64,000 nucleotides of DNA from JAANXG01 sp963731035 (GCA_963731035.1 CAVSUY010000028.1:124001-188000), one strand, 5' to 3'; counted from the stretch's first letter, positions 51,861 through 59,485 are shown. Notes: a model not told the origin generated them from the sequence alone. Program-made: numbers and translations.

Positions 51861-53339
51861 ATGATCGACGACGACATTTGCTACCGGGCGCTGGAGCACC
51901 GGGACCCGCGGTTCGATGGACGCTTCTTCACCGCGGTCAGCACAACCGGCATCTACTGCCGCCCGGTGTGCCCGGCGCCCACGCCCAAGCGCGCCAATTG
52001 CCGTTTCTATTCCAGCGCGGCGGCCGCCGAGCAGGCGGGATTCCGCGCCTGCCGCCGCTGCCGGCCGGAAGCGGCGCCGGGCTCGCCGGCATGGGCGGGG
52101 GTGGAGACTACGGTCCAGCGGGCGCTGCGTCTGATCGAGGAAGGCGCGCTCGACACCGACAGCGTCGACCAGCTCGCGGCGCGGCTCGGCGTCGGCGACC
52201 GGCACCTGCGCCGGCTGTTCGTCGACCGGCTCGGCGCGACGCCCTCGGCGGTCGCCCGTACCCAGCGCCTGCACCTGGCCAAGCGGCTGGTGGAGACCAC
52301 CGATCTGCCCATGACCGACGTCGCCCTGGCAGCGGGGTTTCAGAGCCTGCGCCGGTTCAACGACGCGTTCGCCAAATGCTTCCGCCAAGCGCCCACGGCG
52401 TTGCGGCGCGAGCAACCGTCCGCAGACGGAGCCGTCGGCGACGCCGCGTTCGTCCTGTCCTTGATCTGGCGTCCGCCCTTCGACTGGCAGCGCCTGCTGG
52501 ACTTTCTTCGCCAACGCGCACTGCCGGGCATCGAAGCCTGCGGCCCGGACTTCTACACCCGCACCATTCACACCGCCGAGGGGCCGGGCACCGTTCACGC
52601 CACGGTCGACCAGTCGAGCCGAAGGATCACGGCGCGCCTGGTCCTGCCTTCTCCACGAGCGCTCCGGCCGGCCATCCGGCGCCTGCGCGCCGTGTTCGAT
52701 CTCGACGCCGACAGCGCCGCCATCGATGCCGACCTGGCCGGTGACCCGGCGCTCGAGGCCCACATCAGGAAGCGGCCCGGCATCCGTGTGCCCGGCGCCT
52801 GGGATCCCTTCGAGTACGCCTGCCGGGCGGTGATCGGCCAGCAGGTCAGCGTAAAGGGCGCGCGCACGGTGGCGTTGCGGCTGGCCCGGCGGCTCGGCAC
52901 GCCGTTGCCCTGCGAGCTGCGTCCGCAGCCGGCAGGGGAAGAACCGGAGGCGCTCACCTGGCTGTTCCCGCGACCCGAGGATATAGTGGATGGCGATCTC
53001 GGCAAACTGGGCATGCCCGGCAAGCGCGCCGAGTCCGTGCGCGCCGTGGCCCGCGCCTTCTGCGACGGCCCGCTCGCCGATCCCCACAGCCTGGCGCCGA
53101 ACGACATGCGCGACGCCATCGTCGGCCTGCCGGGTCTCGGACCCTGGACCGCCGAGTCCATCGCCATGCGCGCGCTCGGCGATCCGGACGCTTTTCCGGG
53201 CACCGACCTCGGCGTTCTGAAAGCGCTCGGCCTCGATCTCAAGGCCGCGGGCCGCAAGGCGCTGAGCGTACGCTCCGACGCCTGGCGACCCTGGCGCGCC
53301 TATGCCACCGTCCGCCTGTGGACCATGCTGGAGGACTAG
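51861..53339 (+). CDS. Ada-AlkA fusion: methyl sensor/AraC regulator plus 3-methyladenine DNA glycosylase
   Basis: 492 residues in four modules. Ada N-terminal zinc/methyl-acceptor domain (1-75) with C33, C37, C64 and C67, where C33 in GIYCRPVC is the phosphotriester acceptor. AraC-type HTH (about 85-185). AlkA N-terminal domain (about 195-310). HhH-GPD glycosylase (about 315-485) with LPGLGPWTAESIAMRALGD and catalytic Asp D449 in FPGTDLGV. It both senses alkylated phosphates and removes alkylated bases. ogt follows two bases after its stop, forming an alkylation-repair operon. A perfect inverted repeat abuts the start codon. Confidence 0.93.
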   Translation: MIDDDICYRALEHRDPRFDGRFFTAVSTTGIYCRPVCPAPTPKRANCRFYSSAAAAEQAGFRACRRCRPEAAPGSPAWAGVETTVQRALRLIEEGALDTDSVDQLAARLGVGDRHLRRLFVDRLGATPSAVARTQRLHLAKRLVETTDLPMTDVALAAGFQSLRRFNDAFAKCFRQAPTALRREQPSADGAVGDAAFVLSLIWRPPFDWQRLLDFLRQRALPGIEACGPDFYTRTIHTAEGPGTVHATVDQSSRRITARLVLPSPRALRPAIRRLRAVFDLDADSAAIDADLAGDPALEAHIRKRPGIRVPGAWDPFEYACRAVIGQQVSVKGARTVALRLARRLGTPLPCELRPQPAGEEPEALTWLFPRPEDIVDGDLGKLGMPGKRAESVRAVARAFCDGPLADPHSLAPNDMRDAIVGLPGLGPWTAESIAMRALGDPDAFPGTDLGVLKALGLDLKAAGRKALSVRSDAWRPWRAYATVRLWTMLED

Positions 53340-53341
53340 CC

Positions 53342-53845
53342 ATGACTTTGAGCCGCTTCGTTCACGACAGCCCCATCGGTCCACTCACCGTGGTCACCGA
53401 CGGCGACACCATCGTGATGATCAACTTTCCCGACGTCGATGGCCGGGTGGCGCTGCAAACGAAGAAAGCGCTCAAGGACGAGACCGTAACCGACGGTCGG
53501 CCCCATGCCGGCACCGCGGCGGCGCTGGACGCCTATTTCACCGGTGACCTTCACGCCCTGGACAAACTCCCCATTGCCCCGCGCGGCACCAATTTCGAAC
53601 AATCCGTGTGGCGCGAGCTGCGCCGGATCCCGGTCGGCGAGACCCGCAGCTACGGCGACGTCGCCAAGGCCATAGGCCGCCCCACCGCCACCCGCGCTGT
53701 GGGCCGTGCCAACGGCATCAACCCGATTCCACTGGTGGTCCCCTGCCACCGCGTCATCGGCGCCGACGGCTCATTGACCGGCTTCGGTGGCGGCCTCGAA
53801 ACCAAGGCGTGGCTGCTGCGGCACGAGGGTGCGTTGTTGATGTGA
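53342..53845 (+). CDS. ogt: methylated-DNA-protein-cysteine methyltransferase
   Basis: 167 residues, single-domain O6-alkylguanine transferase. It has FEQSVWRELRRIPVGETRSYGDVAK, then the RAVGRANGINP helix and the active site PCHRVIG with C135. It transfers alkyl groups from O6-guanine to its own Cys. ATG 53342 is two bases after the ada-alkA stop. Its 3' end adjoins an attC-like hairpin of the cassette array. A decayed copy of the last 39 codons lies at 58436-58555. Confidence 0.95.
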   Translation: MTLSRFVHDSPIGPLTVVTDGDTIVMINFPDVDGRVALQTKKALKDETVTDGRPHAGTAAALDAYFTGDLHALDKLPIAPRGTNFEQSVWRELRRIPVGETRSYGDVAKAIGRPTATRAVGRANGINPIPLVVPCHRVIGADGSLTGFGGGLETKAWLLRHEGALLM

Positions 53846-53852
53846 TGGGGCC

Positions 53853-53920
53853 AAGCGCATCCGACCCGCCAGCCGCAGACAAGCGGAGGCTGGCGGGTCG
53901 GGTGCAGCGCCTGGTTAGGT
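53853..53920 (-). repeat. terminal attC-like hairpin, one core site missing
   Basis: On the minus strand ACCTAAC (53920-53914) is followed by CCAGGCGC, then 14-bp perfect arms (plus coordinates 53861-53874 and 53888-53901, CCGACCCGCCAGCC), then GCGCTTGG. The second core site GTTRRRY expected next is absent and the ogt stop is a few bases away. It could also terminate both convergent transcripts. Confidence 0.6.
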
Positions 53921-54283
53921 GGCAGCGGCTTTGGGGTTGGGACCATACGAGTTTTCGCTGGGCGCACTGTCTTGCACGAAGAAAATAAGTAGGACGATGT
54001 TAACTAGCGGAATCAATCCGATTAACAACCACCAACCGCTACGACCGGTATCGTGAAGCCGACGCACGCCAACAGACAATGATGGGATGAGAAGGGCCAA
54101 AATAGAAAGACCGCCCAACAATCCCAGGCCCGCTTCAGCGTTGAACGAGCCAGTAATGTTGTCAATGATTGACAGCCCTATAAAGATGAGAAAGTAAAAA
54201 AGAAAGAAATACCAATATTCTGCACGTTGTGCACGGCCCGAAAACGTTGCGTACTTTTTTAGAGCTGAAAGAAACCAGTTCAT
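53915..54283 (-). CDS. DUF805 family membrane protein
   Basis: 122 residues. N-terminal MNWFLSALKKYATFSGRAQR and the block GVRRLHDTGRSGWWLLIGLI are diagnostic of DUF805. Four membrane spans are predicted (about 25-45, 50-75, 80-95 and 95-115). Family members are small inner-membrane proteins of unknown role and recur as integron cassettes. The TAA stop lies inside the ACCTAAC core of the following attC-like site, a common cassette layout. The gene is AT-richer than its chromosomal neighbours. Confidence 0.88.
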   Translation of the reverse strand: MNWFLSALKKYATFSGRAQRAEYWYFFLFYFLIFIGLSIIDNITGSFNAEAGLGLLGGLSILALLIPSLSVGVRRLHDTGRSGWWLLIGLIPLVNIVLLIFFVQDSAPSENSYGPNPKAAAT

Positions 54284-54340
54284 GCTTCCCCCTCGTGTTG
54301 TTTGCCTCGGCGATTTCAGTGGCAGACGAGGCTTACTGCC

Positions 54341-54403
54341 ACCTAACGAAAAGTTGAGCGGCGCGCCGGTTTTTGCACGTCCCGCTCGAACGCAATGTCA
54401 GGA
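54341..54403 (-). repeat. attC site of the cassette at 54.4-54.8 kb
   Basis: Read on the minus strand: TCCTGAC, then GTTCGAGCGG, a variable loop, CCGCTCAAC, then GTTAGGT. The inner arms pair as GTT-GAGCGG with CCGCTC-AAC, leaving one unpaired C, the extrahelical base that orients attC recombination. Length is 63 bp, within the usual range. Confidence 0.75.
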
Positions 54404-54425
54404 ATTTTGTGCCAAGAACTCGAGG

Positions 54426-54791
54426 CTAGAAATCTTTACCCTCAGTAACGGACGTCCACTTCTGGACCACTTTCCCATCAGGAAGAACCCGATCATAGGT
54501 GCCGTCGTCGTTGCGGACGATGTTGTAACAAGCGCCCATGCTTGAAATGCATTGCGCACCATTATCCTTGATGAGCCATTCGCTTTTCACTACTGCTCCT
54601 CCCCCTTCTATAAATGCCCAGCCATCAGAGGCAAAGTAGATTTTCTGGGGATTGCCGAAGTGCGCTTCCATACCATGGGCCGTGTTGCCCACAGTCAATG
54701 TCTTGACAGCCTCGGCATCCAATGTTTGGCCCGCGTGCGCCCAACTGGTAAGCAGTACAACGCCAGCAAAAGCAAAATTGATCGTCTTCAT
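54426..54791 (-). CDS. small exported protein of unknown function (cassette gene)
   Basis: 121 residues. Signal peptide MKTINFAFAGVVLLTSWAHA, cleaved before GQTLDAE. The mature domain of about 100 residues is polar, with VGNTAHGMEAHFG, DGWAFIEGGG and a late CISSMGACYNIV pair of Cys likely bonded. It ends YDRVLPDGKVVQKW, a pattern seen in small secreted cassette proteins. AGGGGGATTAGAA precedes the ATG. No family recognised. Confidence 0.7.
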   Translation of the reverse strand: MKTINFAFAGVVLLTSWAHAGQTLDAEAVKTLTVGNTAHGMEAHFGNPQKIYFASDGWAFIEGGGAVVKSEWLIKDNGAQCISSMGACYNIVRNDDGTYDRVLPDGKVVQKWTSVTEGKDF

Positions 54792-54962
54792 TTCTAATCC
54801 CCCTTTTACGGTGAAGCCACAAGAAATTTCTCCACCCGGATTACCGGTATGAAGCCGCCCCTTGTGGCAGAGGCGTGAATACGAACGACTTGAACTCGCC
54901 GGCGTGAAACTCGCGCAGCGCGTTTACCCTCCGGTGCAGCGATTTGTCAGACCGCCCACATC

Positions 54963-55448
54963 TCAACCGTGAAACGCCGCCTCGATAGCAGCAACGTCGA
55001 TTTTCCTCATCGTCATCATCGCATCAAACGCCCGTTTGGCGGCTAGGCGATCGGGGCTAGTATATGCTTTCGTCAAGGCGATAGGCGTAATTTGCCAAGA
55101 GATTCCCCACTTGTCTTTGCACCAGCCACACTCGCTCTCCTGACCGCCGTTGCGAACGATCGCATTCCAGTAGCGATCCGTTTCGACTTGGTTTTCGGTC
55201 GAAACCTGAAACGAGAACGCCTCGTTGTGCTTGAACGTGGGTCCGCCGTTAAGACCGAGGCACGCAATGCCCAGCACGGTGAACTCGACAGTCAATACGT
55301 CCCCTTCTTTCCCCGATGGATAATCCCCAGGTGCGCGGTGCACCGCGCCGACCGACGATTCTGGAAATGTCTTGGCGTAAAACCGCGCAGCATCCTCGGC
55401 GTCGTCATCGTACCAAAGGCAGATCGTGTTCTTTGCAATATTTGTCAT
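54963..55448 (-). CDS. VOC-superfamily protein, PhnB-like (cassette gene)
   Basis: 161 residues, the PhnB/3-dmu-9_3-mt glyoxalase-fold type. It contains TICLWYDDDAEDAARFYAKT, TVEFTVLGIACLGLNGGP, then WCKDKWGISWQITPIAL and a C-terminal AFDAMMTMRKIDVAAIEAAF. These proteins are common in environmental bacteria and frequent in cassette arrays; their substrates are generally unknown. GAAGAGGCG precedes the ATG. Confidence 0.88.
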   Translation of the reverse strand: MTNIAKNTICLWYDDDAEDAARFYAKTFPESSVGAVHRAPGDYPSGKEGDVLTVEFTVLGIACLGLNGGPTFKHNEAFSFQVSTENQVETDRYWNAIVRNGGQESECGWCKDKWGISWQITPIALTKAYTSPDRLAAKRAFDAMMTMRKIDVAAIEAAFHG

Positions 55449-55569
55449 GTCGCCTCTTCGTTAAAACGAGTGTTTGCGCTATTCAGCACGGCTTCAAAAT
55501 GTTTCGCACAGCAGTCTAAAGTACTTGGCCAGACGTGCGCGGTAGTTTGCGTATCGGCTGCACCTGGGG

Positions 55570-55576
55570 GTTAGAC
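55570..55576 (-). repeat. attC-like core site after the GNAT gene
   Basis: GTTAGAC on the plus strand (GTCTAAC on minus) lies about 20 bp past the GNAT stop, the expected place for the R'' core. The matching R' core near the VOC start is degenerate (a GTTTTAACG-like stretch), so this attC is incomplete or diverged. Confidence 0.45.
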
Positions 55577-55595
55577 GGCACGTATTTCGACAGCA

Positions 55596-56135
55596 TCAAA
55601 GCGACAATTCCATAAACACCGCGCTGGAACGGTACTTGTCCATCGTGTCAGCCGGCTGGAAATCCGCCATGCTGTTCTCGGCGTAAGAAGGAACTTCAAC
55701 AAAACCAGCAGACCTGTAGAGCGCGTGCGCTGAAGTCAGCGCCTTGAGGCTCTCAAGCCTCACCGTCCTATATCCGATCGCCCTCGCGTCATCGAGAAGC
55801 AGTTGCAGCAGTCGACGTCCCGCACCGATGCCCCGTGCGTGAGGCTGCACGTACATCCTTTGGAGTTCTGCGACGCCAGGGGCCAGGCGCTTCAAGCACC
55901 CGACACCTACGTAGGTGCCGTCGTAACGCATGACATAGAGCCGTCCATGCGGCGGATAGAACTTCGACCTGTCCTCGACATCAGAAGCGATCATTGCTTC
56001 AATGTCGAACGAAAGACCATAGTTCTTATCGGCCACCTGAGCGACCCAATGCAAATACTCGCCAATAAGTTCACGCGCTGCCTTTGTGGTAGCCGCATCT
56101 TCGACAACCTTGAATTGAAGCGACCCTTTTGACAC
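55596..56135 (-). CDS. GNAT-family N-acetyltransferase (cassette gene)
   Basis: 179 residues. The acetyl-CoA pyrophosphate loop is VQPHARGIGAGRRLLQLLL (R/Q-x-x-G-x-G/A type) near residue 100, preceded by AELQRMYV and followed by TVRLESLKALTSAHALYRSAGF. The acceptor is unknown; small-molecule or protein N-terminus acetylation is typical. GNAT genes are among the most frequent integron cassettes. The start lies 7 bp from the attC core of the preceding cassette. Confidence 0.9.
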   Translation of the reverse strand: MSKGSLQFKVVEDAATTKAARELIGEYLHWVAQVADKNYGLSFDIEAMIASDVEDRSKFYPPHGRLYVMRYDGTYVGVGCLKRLAPGVAELQRMYVQPHARGIGAGRRLLQLLLDDARAIGYRTVRLESLKALTSAHALYRSAGFVEVPSYAENSMADFQPADTMDKYRSSAVFMELSL

Positions 56136-56141
56136 AGTGCC

Positions 56142-56238
56142 GTCTAACGCTGAGATAACCGGCGCTTGATGGCGACCGGCCGAAGCGACGTCGAAGGGAG
56201 TGAGTGGTCAAGCATCCGAATTGATCGCATTGTTAGGT
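56142..56238 (-). repeat. attC site between the broken cassette gene and the GNAT cassette
   Basis: On minus: ACCTAAC (56238-56232), internal arms including GCTTGA and CAAGC, then GTTAGAC (56148-56142). Length 97 bp. Both core sites fit RYYYAAC and GTTRRRY and are partly complementary to each other. The core begins directly after the TGA of the upstream ORF. Confidence 0.7.
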
Positions 56239-56525
56239 TCACCGACGTTTCCTCTCCGAGACCGGCCGCCATCCTTGCTCTTCTGCCCATTCCACTAAAT
56301 CTTCGAAAGTGATGAAGGTGTCGCACTTTTGGCCAGGTACCCCTTCTAGCGTGTCACACAAAAAGTAGGCCTCACAACATCCCAACGTACTCGGGTAATT
56401 GCGTAGCTTCCCCAAGCGTCTCCCTTTATTTCAAGGCCCTTGTATGGCGGAAAGGGGAGCTCAATGTCGCGAAAAAACATGCGGCCATCGTTCTTCGCCT
56501 CATCTGTCCAGACAAAACAAAACAA
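56239..56525 (-). pseudogene. small cassette gene of unknown function, frameshifted
   Basis: Two overlapping frames read as one protein. The first gives DGRMFFRDIELPFPPYKGLE and GSYAITRVRWDV. After a one-base loss near 56368 the second gives CEAYFLCDTLEGVPGQKCD and FEDLVEWAEEQGWRPVSE, ending at 56239 next to the attC. Adding one T in the GTTGTG stretch restores RVRWDVCEAYFLC. The start is uncertain (TTG 56525 for the long form; TTG 56415 with GGGAGA upstream for the C-terminal part alone). It may be intact in reality if the shift is a consensus error. Confidence 0.5.
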
Positions 56526-56647
56526 GGAGTGAGTCGATACCGGCTATTGCCCGAGCGTACCCTTCCCGGTTCTCGCGTTTCCCGGCGAACCGGTTGTGGC
56601 GGCCTGGTCCCCGTTTTGAGACGGGGCTCAAGACCGGGCTATCGGAC

Positions 56648-56848
56648 CTAATCGAGGACGAATGTGACCTTGAGGTCGACGCGATACTCGGTAATCTTGT
56701 TCCCGTCCACGACGACCTGCTGCTCCTTGACCCAGGCGCCCTTGATGTGGTGGACGCTCTCGCCGGCGGTCTGAATTCCCTGGGCGATGGCATCCTCGAA
56801 GCTCTTGGTGGAGTTGGCGCTGATCTCGATGACTTTCGCTAGTGACAT
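56648..56848 (-). CDS. dodecin flavin-binding protein
   Basis: 66 residues, the standard length. MSLAKVIEISANSTKSFEDA, then GIQTAGESVHHIKGAWVKEQ and ITEYRVDLKVTFVLD are diagnostic. W in KGAWVKEQ is the Trp that stacks on flavin. Dodecins form hollow dodecamers that store riboflavin or FMN. The ATG at 56848 has GGGAGATACC upstream. Not part of the cassette array: no core site separates it on its 3' side. Confidence 0.92.
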   Translation of the reverse strand: MSLAKVIEISANSTKSFEDAIAQGIQTAGESVHHIKGAWVKEQQVVVDGNKITEYRVDLKVTFVLD

Positions 56849-56983
56849 TTGGTATCTCCCCGCCGCAAAGGCGCGTGCGTCTTGAGGTGTAGCGCGACAC
56901 CGTAGCAAGAAAGCTGAGGTGCGGAGTTAACCCAGGTCAACAAACCCACACAAAAACCCGGACACCGGTGCGTGCATCCCGTA

Positions 56984-57112
56984 CGAGGCGGGGCTTTGTG
57001 AGTGCTCCGTGGGAAAGACGGCCCATATCGTGCCGCCCATTCCGCCCGTGTCGCCGCCGACGGATTCCCATTCTTCCGGATTCTCGGCGACATGGCGTCG
57101 AGGGTGATCACC
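56984..57112 (-). pseudogene. relic of a groEL 3' end and its terminator
   Basis: The order CGAGGCGGGGCTTT, TGCTCC-TGGGAA, GTGCCGCCCATTCCGCCC, CCGCCGACGGATTCCCATTC, TTCTCGGCGACATGGC and GTGATCA follows that of the living groEL 3' end at about 59436-59600, with many substitutions and deletions. It carries part of the terminator stem and the GGM-type tail. No reading frame survives. Confidence 0.7.
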
Positions 57113-57165
57113 ACATGCCTCCATGGGGAAGTGCACCGAGGCGGTGCGACGAGTGCTCCTTCCTG

Positions 57166-57315
57166 TCAGCCGAAAGTAGCCTCCGGCAGCAGGGCCGAGA
57201 CCACGTAGTTGGGCACGTCGACGACGTTGCTCACGCACAGGTCCACGGCGACGCTGCAGATCACGTAGGCCTGGTTACGCGTGAAGCCGTACTCCTGGAG
57301 GAGTTCCATCCTGGT
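57166..57315 (-). pseudogene. relic of an acetamidase/formamidase 3' end
   Basis: About 48 codons ending at 57166 read TRMELLQEYGFTRNQAYVIC, then SVAVDLCVSNVVDVPNYVVS. This matches the C-terminus of the FmdA/AmdA amidase family (Y-x-x-C-S-V-A-x-D-L and VDxPNxxV). The family protein is about 300-400 residues, so nearly all is missing. The rest of the frame upstream (to 57477) shows no similarity. Confidence 0.6.
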
Positions 57316-57468
57316 CTGCGTTGGACACCATTCGAAGTCGAGCGGTGCGGGTTTGGTCTTTCTCGCCTTTGGTCCGCGATTTCGGTTCAAGGAGCAGAAA
57401 AGTCTGGTCCGGGGGGCAAGGCTCGATATAAATTTGGGCTTTGAAAACACAATAATAAGAGAGTCTGC

Positions 57469-58342
57469 ATGGCGCACAAAACATCACGAAGAAGAGCATT
57501 GGCCGGCTTGGTCGCCACGGTTCCGGCGGCATGGGCGGCGCCGATCATAAAAACCGTCGTTCTTCCAGCGCACGCGCAGTTGTCTTCCGTTGGCCCTCCT
57601 TCCGGCTGTGTCGCCGAAGCGAGCTCGGGCAGCCGGGTTTTCACGTCCGACGACACGTTCTGCGTTCCTGAAGGCACCACCCAGGTGGTTGTCAGCGCCG
57701 AGGGCGGACCCGGGGGTAACGGTGGCAGCGGTACCGCTGGCGGCTCCGGTGGCACGGGCGGTCTCGGCGGGCTGGCCACCGGCACGATCGCCGTCACCGC
57801 GGGACAGATTCTCACCATCATCGTCGGTCACCGTGGGTTGAACGCAAGCGGCTTCGTCAGCGGCGCCGGGGGTGCTCCCGATGGCGGAAACGGCGGCAAC
57901 AGCTCGGGGAACCAGCGAGCCGGCGGCGGTGGCGGCGGAGCGTCACGGGTTCAGTTAAGCGGGGCGGACCAGGTGGTCGCCGGTGGTGGGGGTGGCGGCG
58001 GCGGGTCCAACGGAAACGGTGCCAACGTTGGCGGCGACGGCGGGAGCGGAGACGGCAGCGATGGAACCGCCGGAGGCGGTACGTCTGGAGCGGCGGGAGG
58101 CCTTGGCGGCAGTCAAGCAGGGCCGAACGGGCAGGATGCTTCCGTCGCAATAAACAATGGGGCTGGCGGTGGCGGTGGCGGTGGCGTCAACGGTGGAGGA
58201 CGCGGCGAAGCTCGCGGCATGGTAACCAGACTTCGGCCAGGGCGGTGGCGGTGCCGGCGGCGGGTCAAGCCTGGCAGGACCGGGAGGGAGTGTCTCGACG
58301 CACGCGAACGCCGATGGCTCCGTGTCGATCACCTGGTCCTGA
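57469..58342 (+). CDS. Tat-exported glycine-rich protein, one frameshift
   Basis: About 290 codons. The twin-Arg signal SRRRALAGLVATVPAAWA is followed by APIIKTVVLPAHAQ, a pattern seen in Tat-exported Gly-rich proteins. The body is rich in GG-x repeats from about residue 78. The single-frame reading fails near 58225, after GGGVNGGGRGEARG. One base later the sequence resumes as GQGGGGAGGGSSLAGPGG and ends ADGSVSITWS at 58342, the natural end. The total length is one base more than a multiple of three, so one inserted base explains it. Function unknown; possibly a surface matrix protein. Confidence 0.7.
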
Positions 58343-58435
58343 CGACTTATTCACAGCCGAATTTCGCTCCCGGTGCTCCCGGCTATCTCCTTCCCCGATC
58401 GTTATTGCCGAAAGATCCGGTACGACCCGGGACGG

Positions 58436-58555
58436 CCACCGCTGGTCGTTCCACGTCACCGTATCATCGGCGCCGACGGCTCACCGACCGGCTTCGGCGG
58501 TACATTCGAAACCAGGGTCTGGCTCCTGCGCCGCGACGGCGCGCTGATGGTTTGA
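58436..58555 (+). pseudogene. relic of an ogt 3' end with catalytic Cys replaced
   Basis: 39 codons read PPLVVPRHRIIGADGSPTGF, then GGTFETRVWLLRRDGALMV. They match residues about 129-167 of the intact ogt at 53342-53845 at roughly three of four positions. The active-site PCHRV is PRHRI, so it cannot accept alkyl groups. It lies directly after the glycine-rich gene in the same orientation as ogt. Confidence 0.8.
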
Positions 58556-58653
58556 CGGACAGTCGCGTTATACTGTGGCTCGAGCATCGAGTTCCGTACG
58601 GTTGGATGTGGTTCCAGTGAACGTTGAAACGAACGACAGCGGGAGATCTCCAG

Positions 58654-59082
58654 ATGGGCGACACTTATAAGGGCTCTTGTTTCTGTGGTGAAGTCGAGTT
58701 CGAAGCTGCCGGCGCGCCGGCGGCCATGGGGTATTGCCATTGCGCCGACTGCAAGGATTGGTCGGCCGCGCCGATCAATGCCTTCAGCCTCTGGAAGCCG
58801 GACAGCATTCGCATCACCAAGGGCGAGGGCAGCGTCGGAACCTACAACAAGACCGACAGCTCTTACCGCAAGTTCTGTAAAGTCTGCGGCGGTCATATCA
58901 TGACCGATCACCCCGGCATGGGCCTGATAGACGTCTATGCCGCCTTGTTGCAGGACTTCAACTACGAACCCGCGCTCCACGTGCACTATGGAAGCAAGAT
59001 GATGTCCATCAAGGACGGGTTGCCGAAGTTCAAGGACCTGCCCGCCGATTTCGGCGGCTCGGGCGAGACTCTGCCCGACTAG
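58654..59082 (+). CDS. GFA-family (glutathione-dependent formaldehyde-activating-like) zinc protein
   Basis: 142 residues. Zinc ligands are in SCFCGEV (C9, C11), YCHCADC (C28, C30, C33) and FCKVCGGH (C75, C78), the two-site pattern of the GFA/CENP-V domain. Despite the family name, most members are of unknown function. GGGAGATCTCCAG precedes the ATG at 58654. Neighbours are relics, so no operon context. Confidence 0.88.
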   Translation: MGDTYKGSCFCGEVEFEAAGAPAAMGYCHCADCKDWSAAPINAFSLWKPDSIRITKGEGSVGTYNKTDSSYRKFCKVCGGHIMTDHPGMGLIDVYAALLQDFNYEPALHVHYGSKMMSIKDGLPKFKDLPADFGGSGETLPD

Positions 59083-59101
59083 CGTTCGCCGGTCGTTGTT
59101 T

Positions 59102-59387
59102 TCATTCGGGGGCTCCGGGGGTGCGCGCCGCCTCGACCAGCCCGGTCGAGATCTTCTCGTCCTTGTAGGGCGGGGGAGGCGCCACATTGATCCGAAATTC
59201 CGGCTCCTCGCCAGGACCAGACGCGGATCCGCCGGGATATGTTCTTGAACTTTCGTTCTTCGTTGTCGAAAAAAGTCGTATCCAGATGATCCGCCACGCT
59301 GTCATACACCGACTGCGAGATGAGAACGCCGCCGGGATCGGACATGCCTTCGAGCCGCGCCGCGACGTTGACGCCGTCGCCGTAGAT
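59102..59387 (-). pseudogene. relic of a class III adenylate/guanylate cyclase 3' end
   Basis: Starting near 59387 the minus strand reads IYGDGVNVAARLEGMSDPGG, then VLISQSVYDSVADHLDTTFF and ERKFKNISRRIRVWSW. This is the end of a class III cyclase catalytic domain (GDGVNVAARLE carries conserved residues). A shift near 59212 leads into GEEPEFRINVAPPPPYKDEK, likely a linker to a following domain. Everything before the IYGDG is missing; the break adjoins a GGTTGAGTCTGACCCCAT stretch typical of small mobile repeats. Confidence 0.7.
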
Positions 59388-59421
59388 CTAGGGTCGGTTG
59401 AGTCTGACCCCATGGCGTCAT

Positions 59422-59450
59422 AAAAAAAGCCCCGCACGAGGCGGGGCTTT
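59422..59450 (-). terminator. rho-independent terminator of groEL
   Basis: On the minus strand AAAGCCCCGC-CTCGT-GCGGGGCTTTTTTT forms an 8-10 bp GC-rich stem with a 4-5 base loop and a T run, 36 bp after the groEL stop. Confidence 0.9.
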
Positions 59451-59485
59451 CTTGACTGCTCCTTGGGAAGGGCAGGGAAGGATGG

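Larger units (their letters stand above)
53846..56530 (-). mobile_element. integron-type gene-cassette array without integrase (CALIN-like)
   Basis: Five short minus-strand genes (DUF805, unknown exported, VOC, GNAT and an unknown broken ORF) are separated by 110-170 bp spacers carrying attC-type core sites (GTTRRRY and RYYYAAC). The sites at 54341-54403 and 56142-56238 are complete. Partial ones are at 53853-53920 and 55570-55576, plus a weaker GTCTGAC start in the 54792-54962 spacer. Gene content and one-gene-per-unit layout fit integron cassettes. No integrase or attI lies in the window, and host genes (ogt, dodecin) flank the block. Confidence 0.7.

Noticed and set aside
53846..56530. A complete integron
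   Set aside because: No integrase gene, attI or cassette promoter is present in the window; only an attC cluster is supported.
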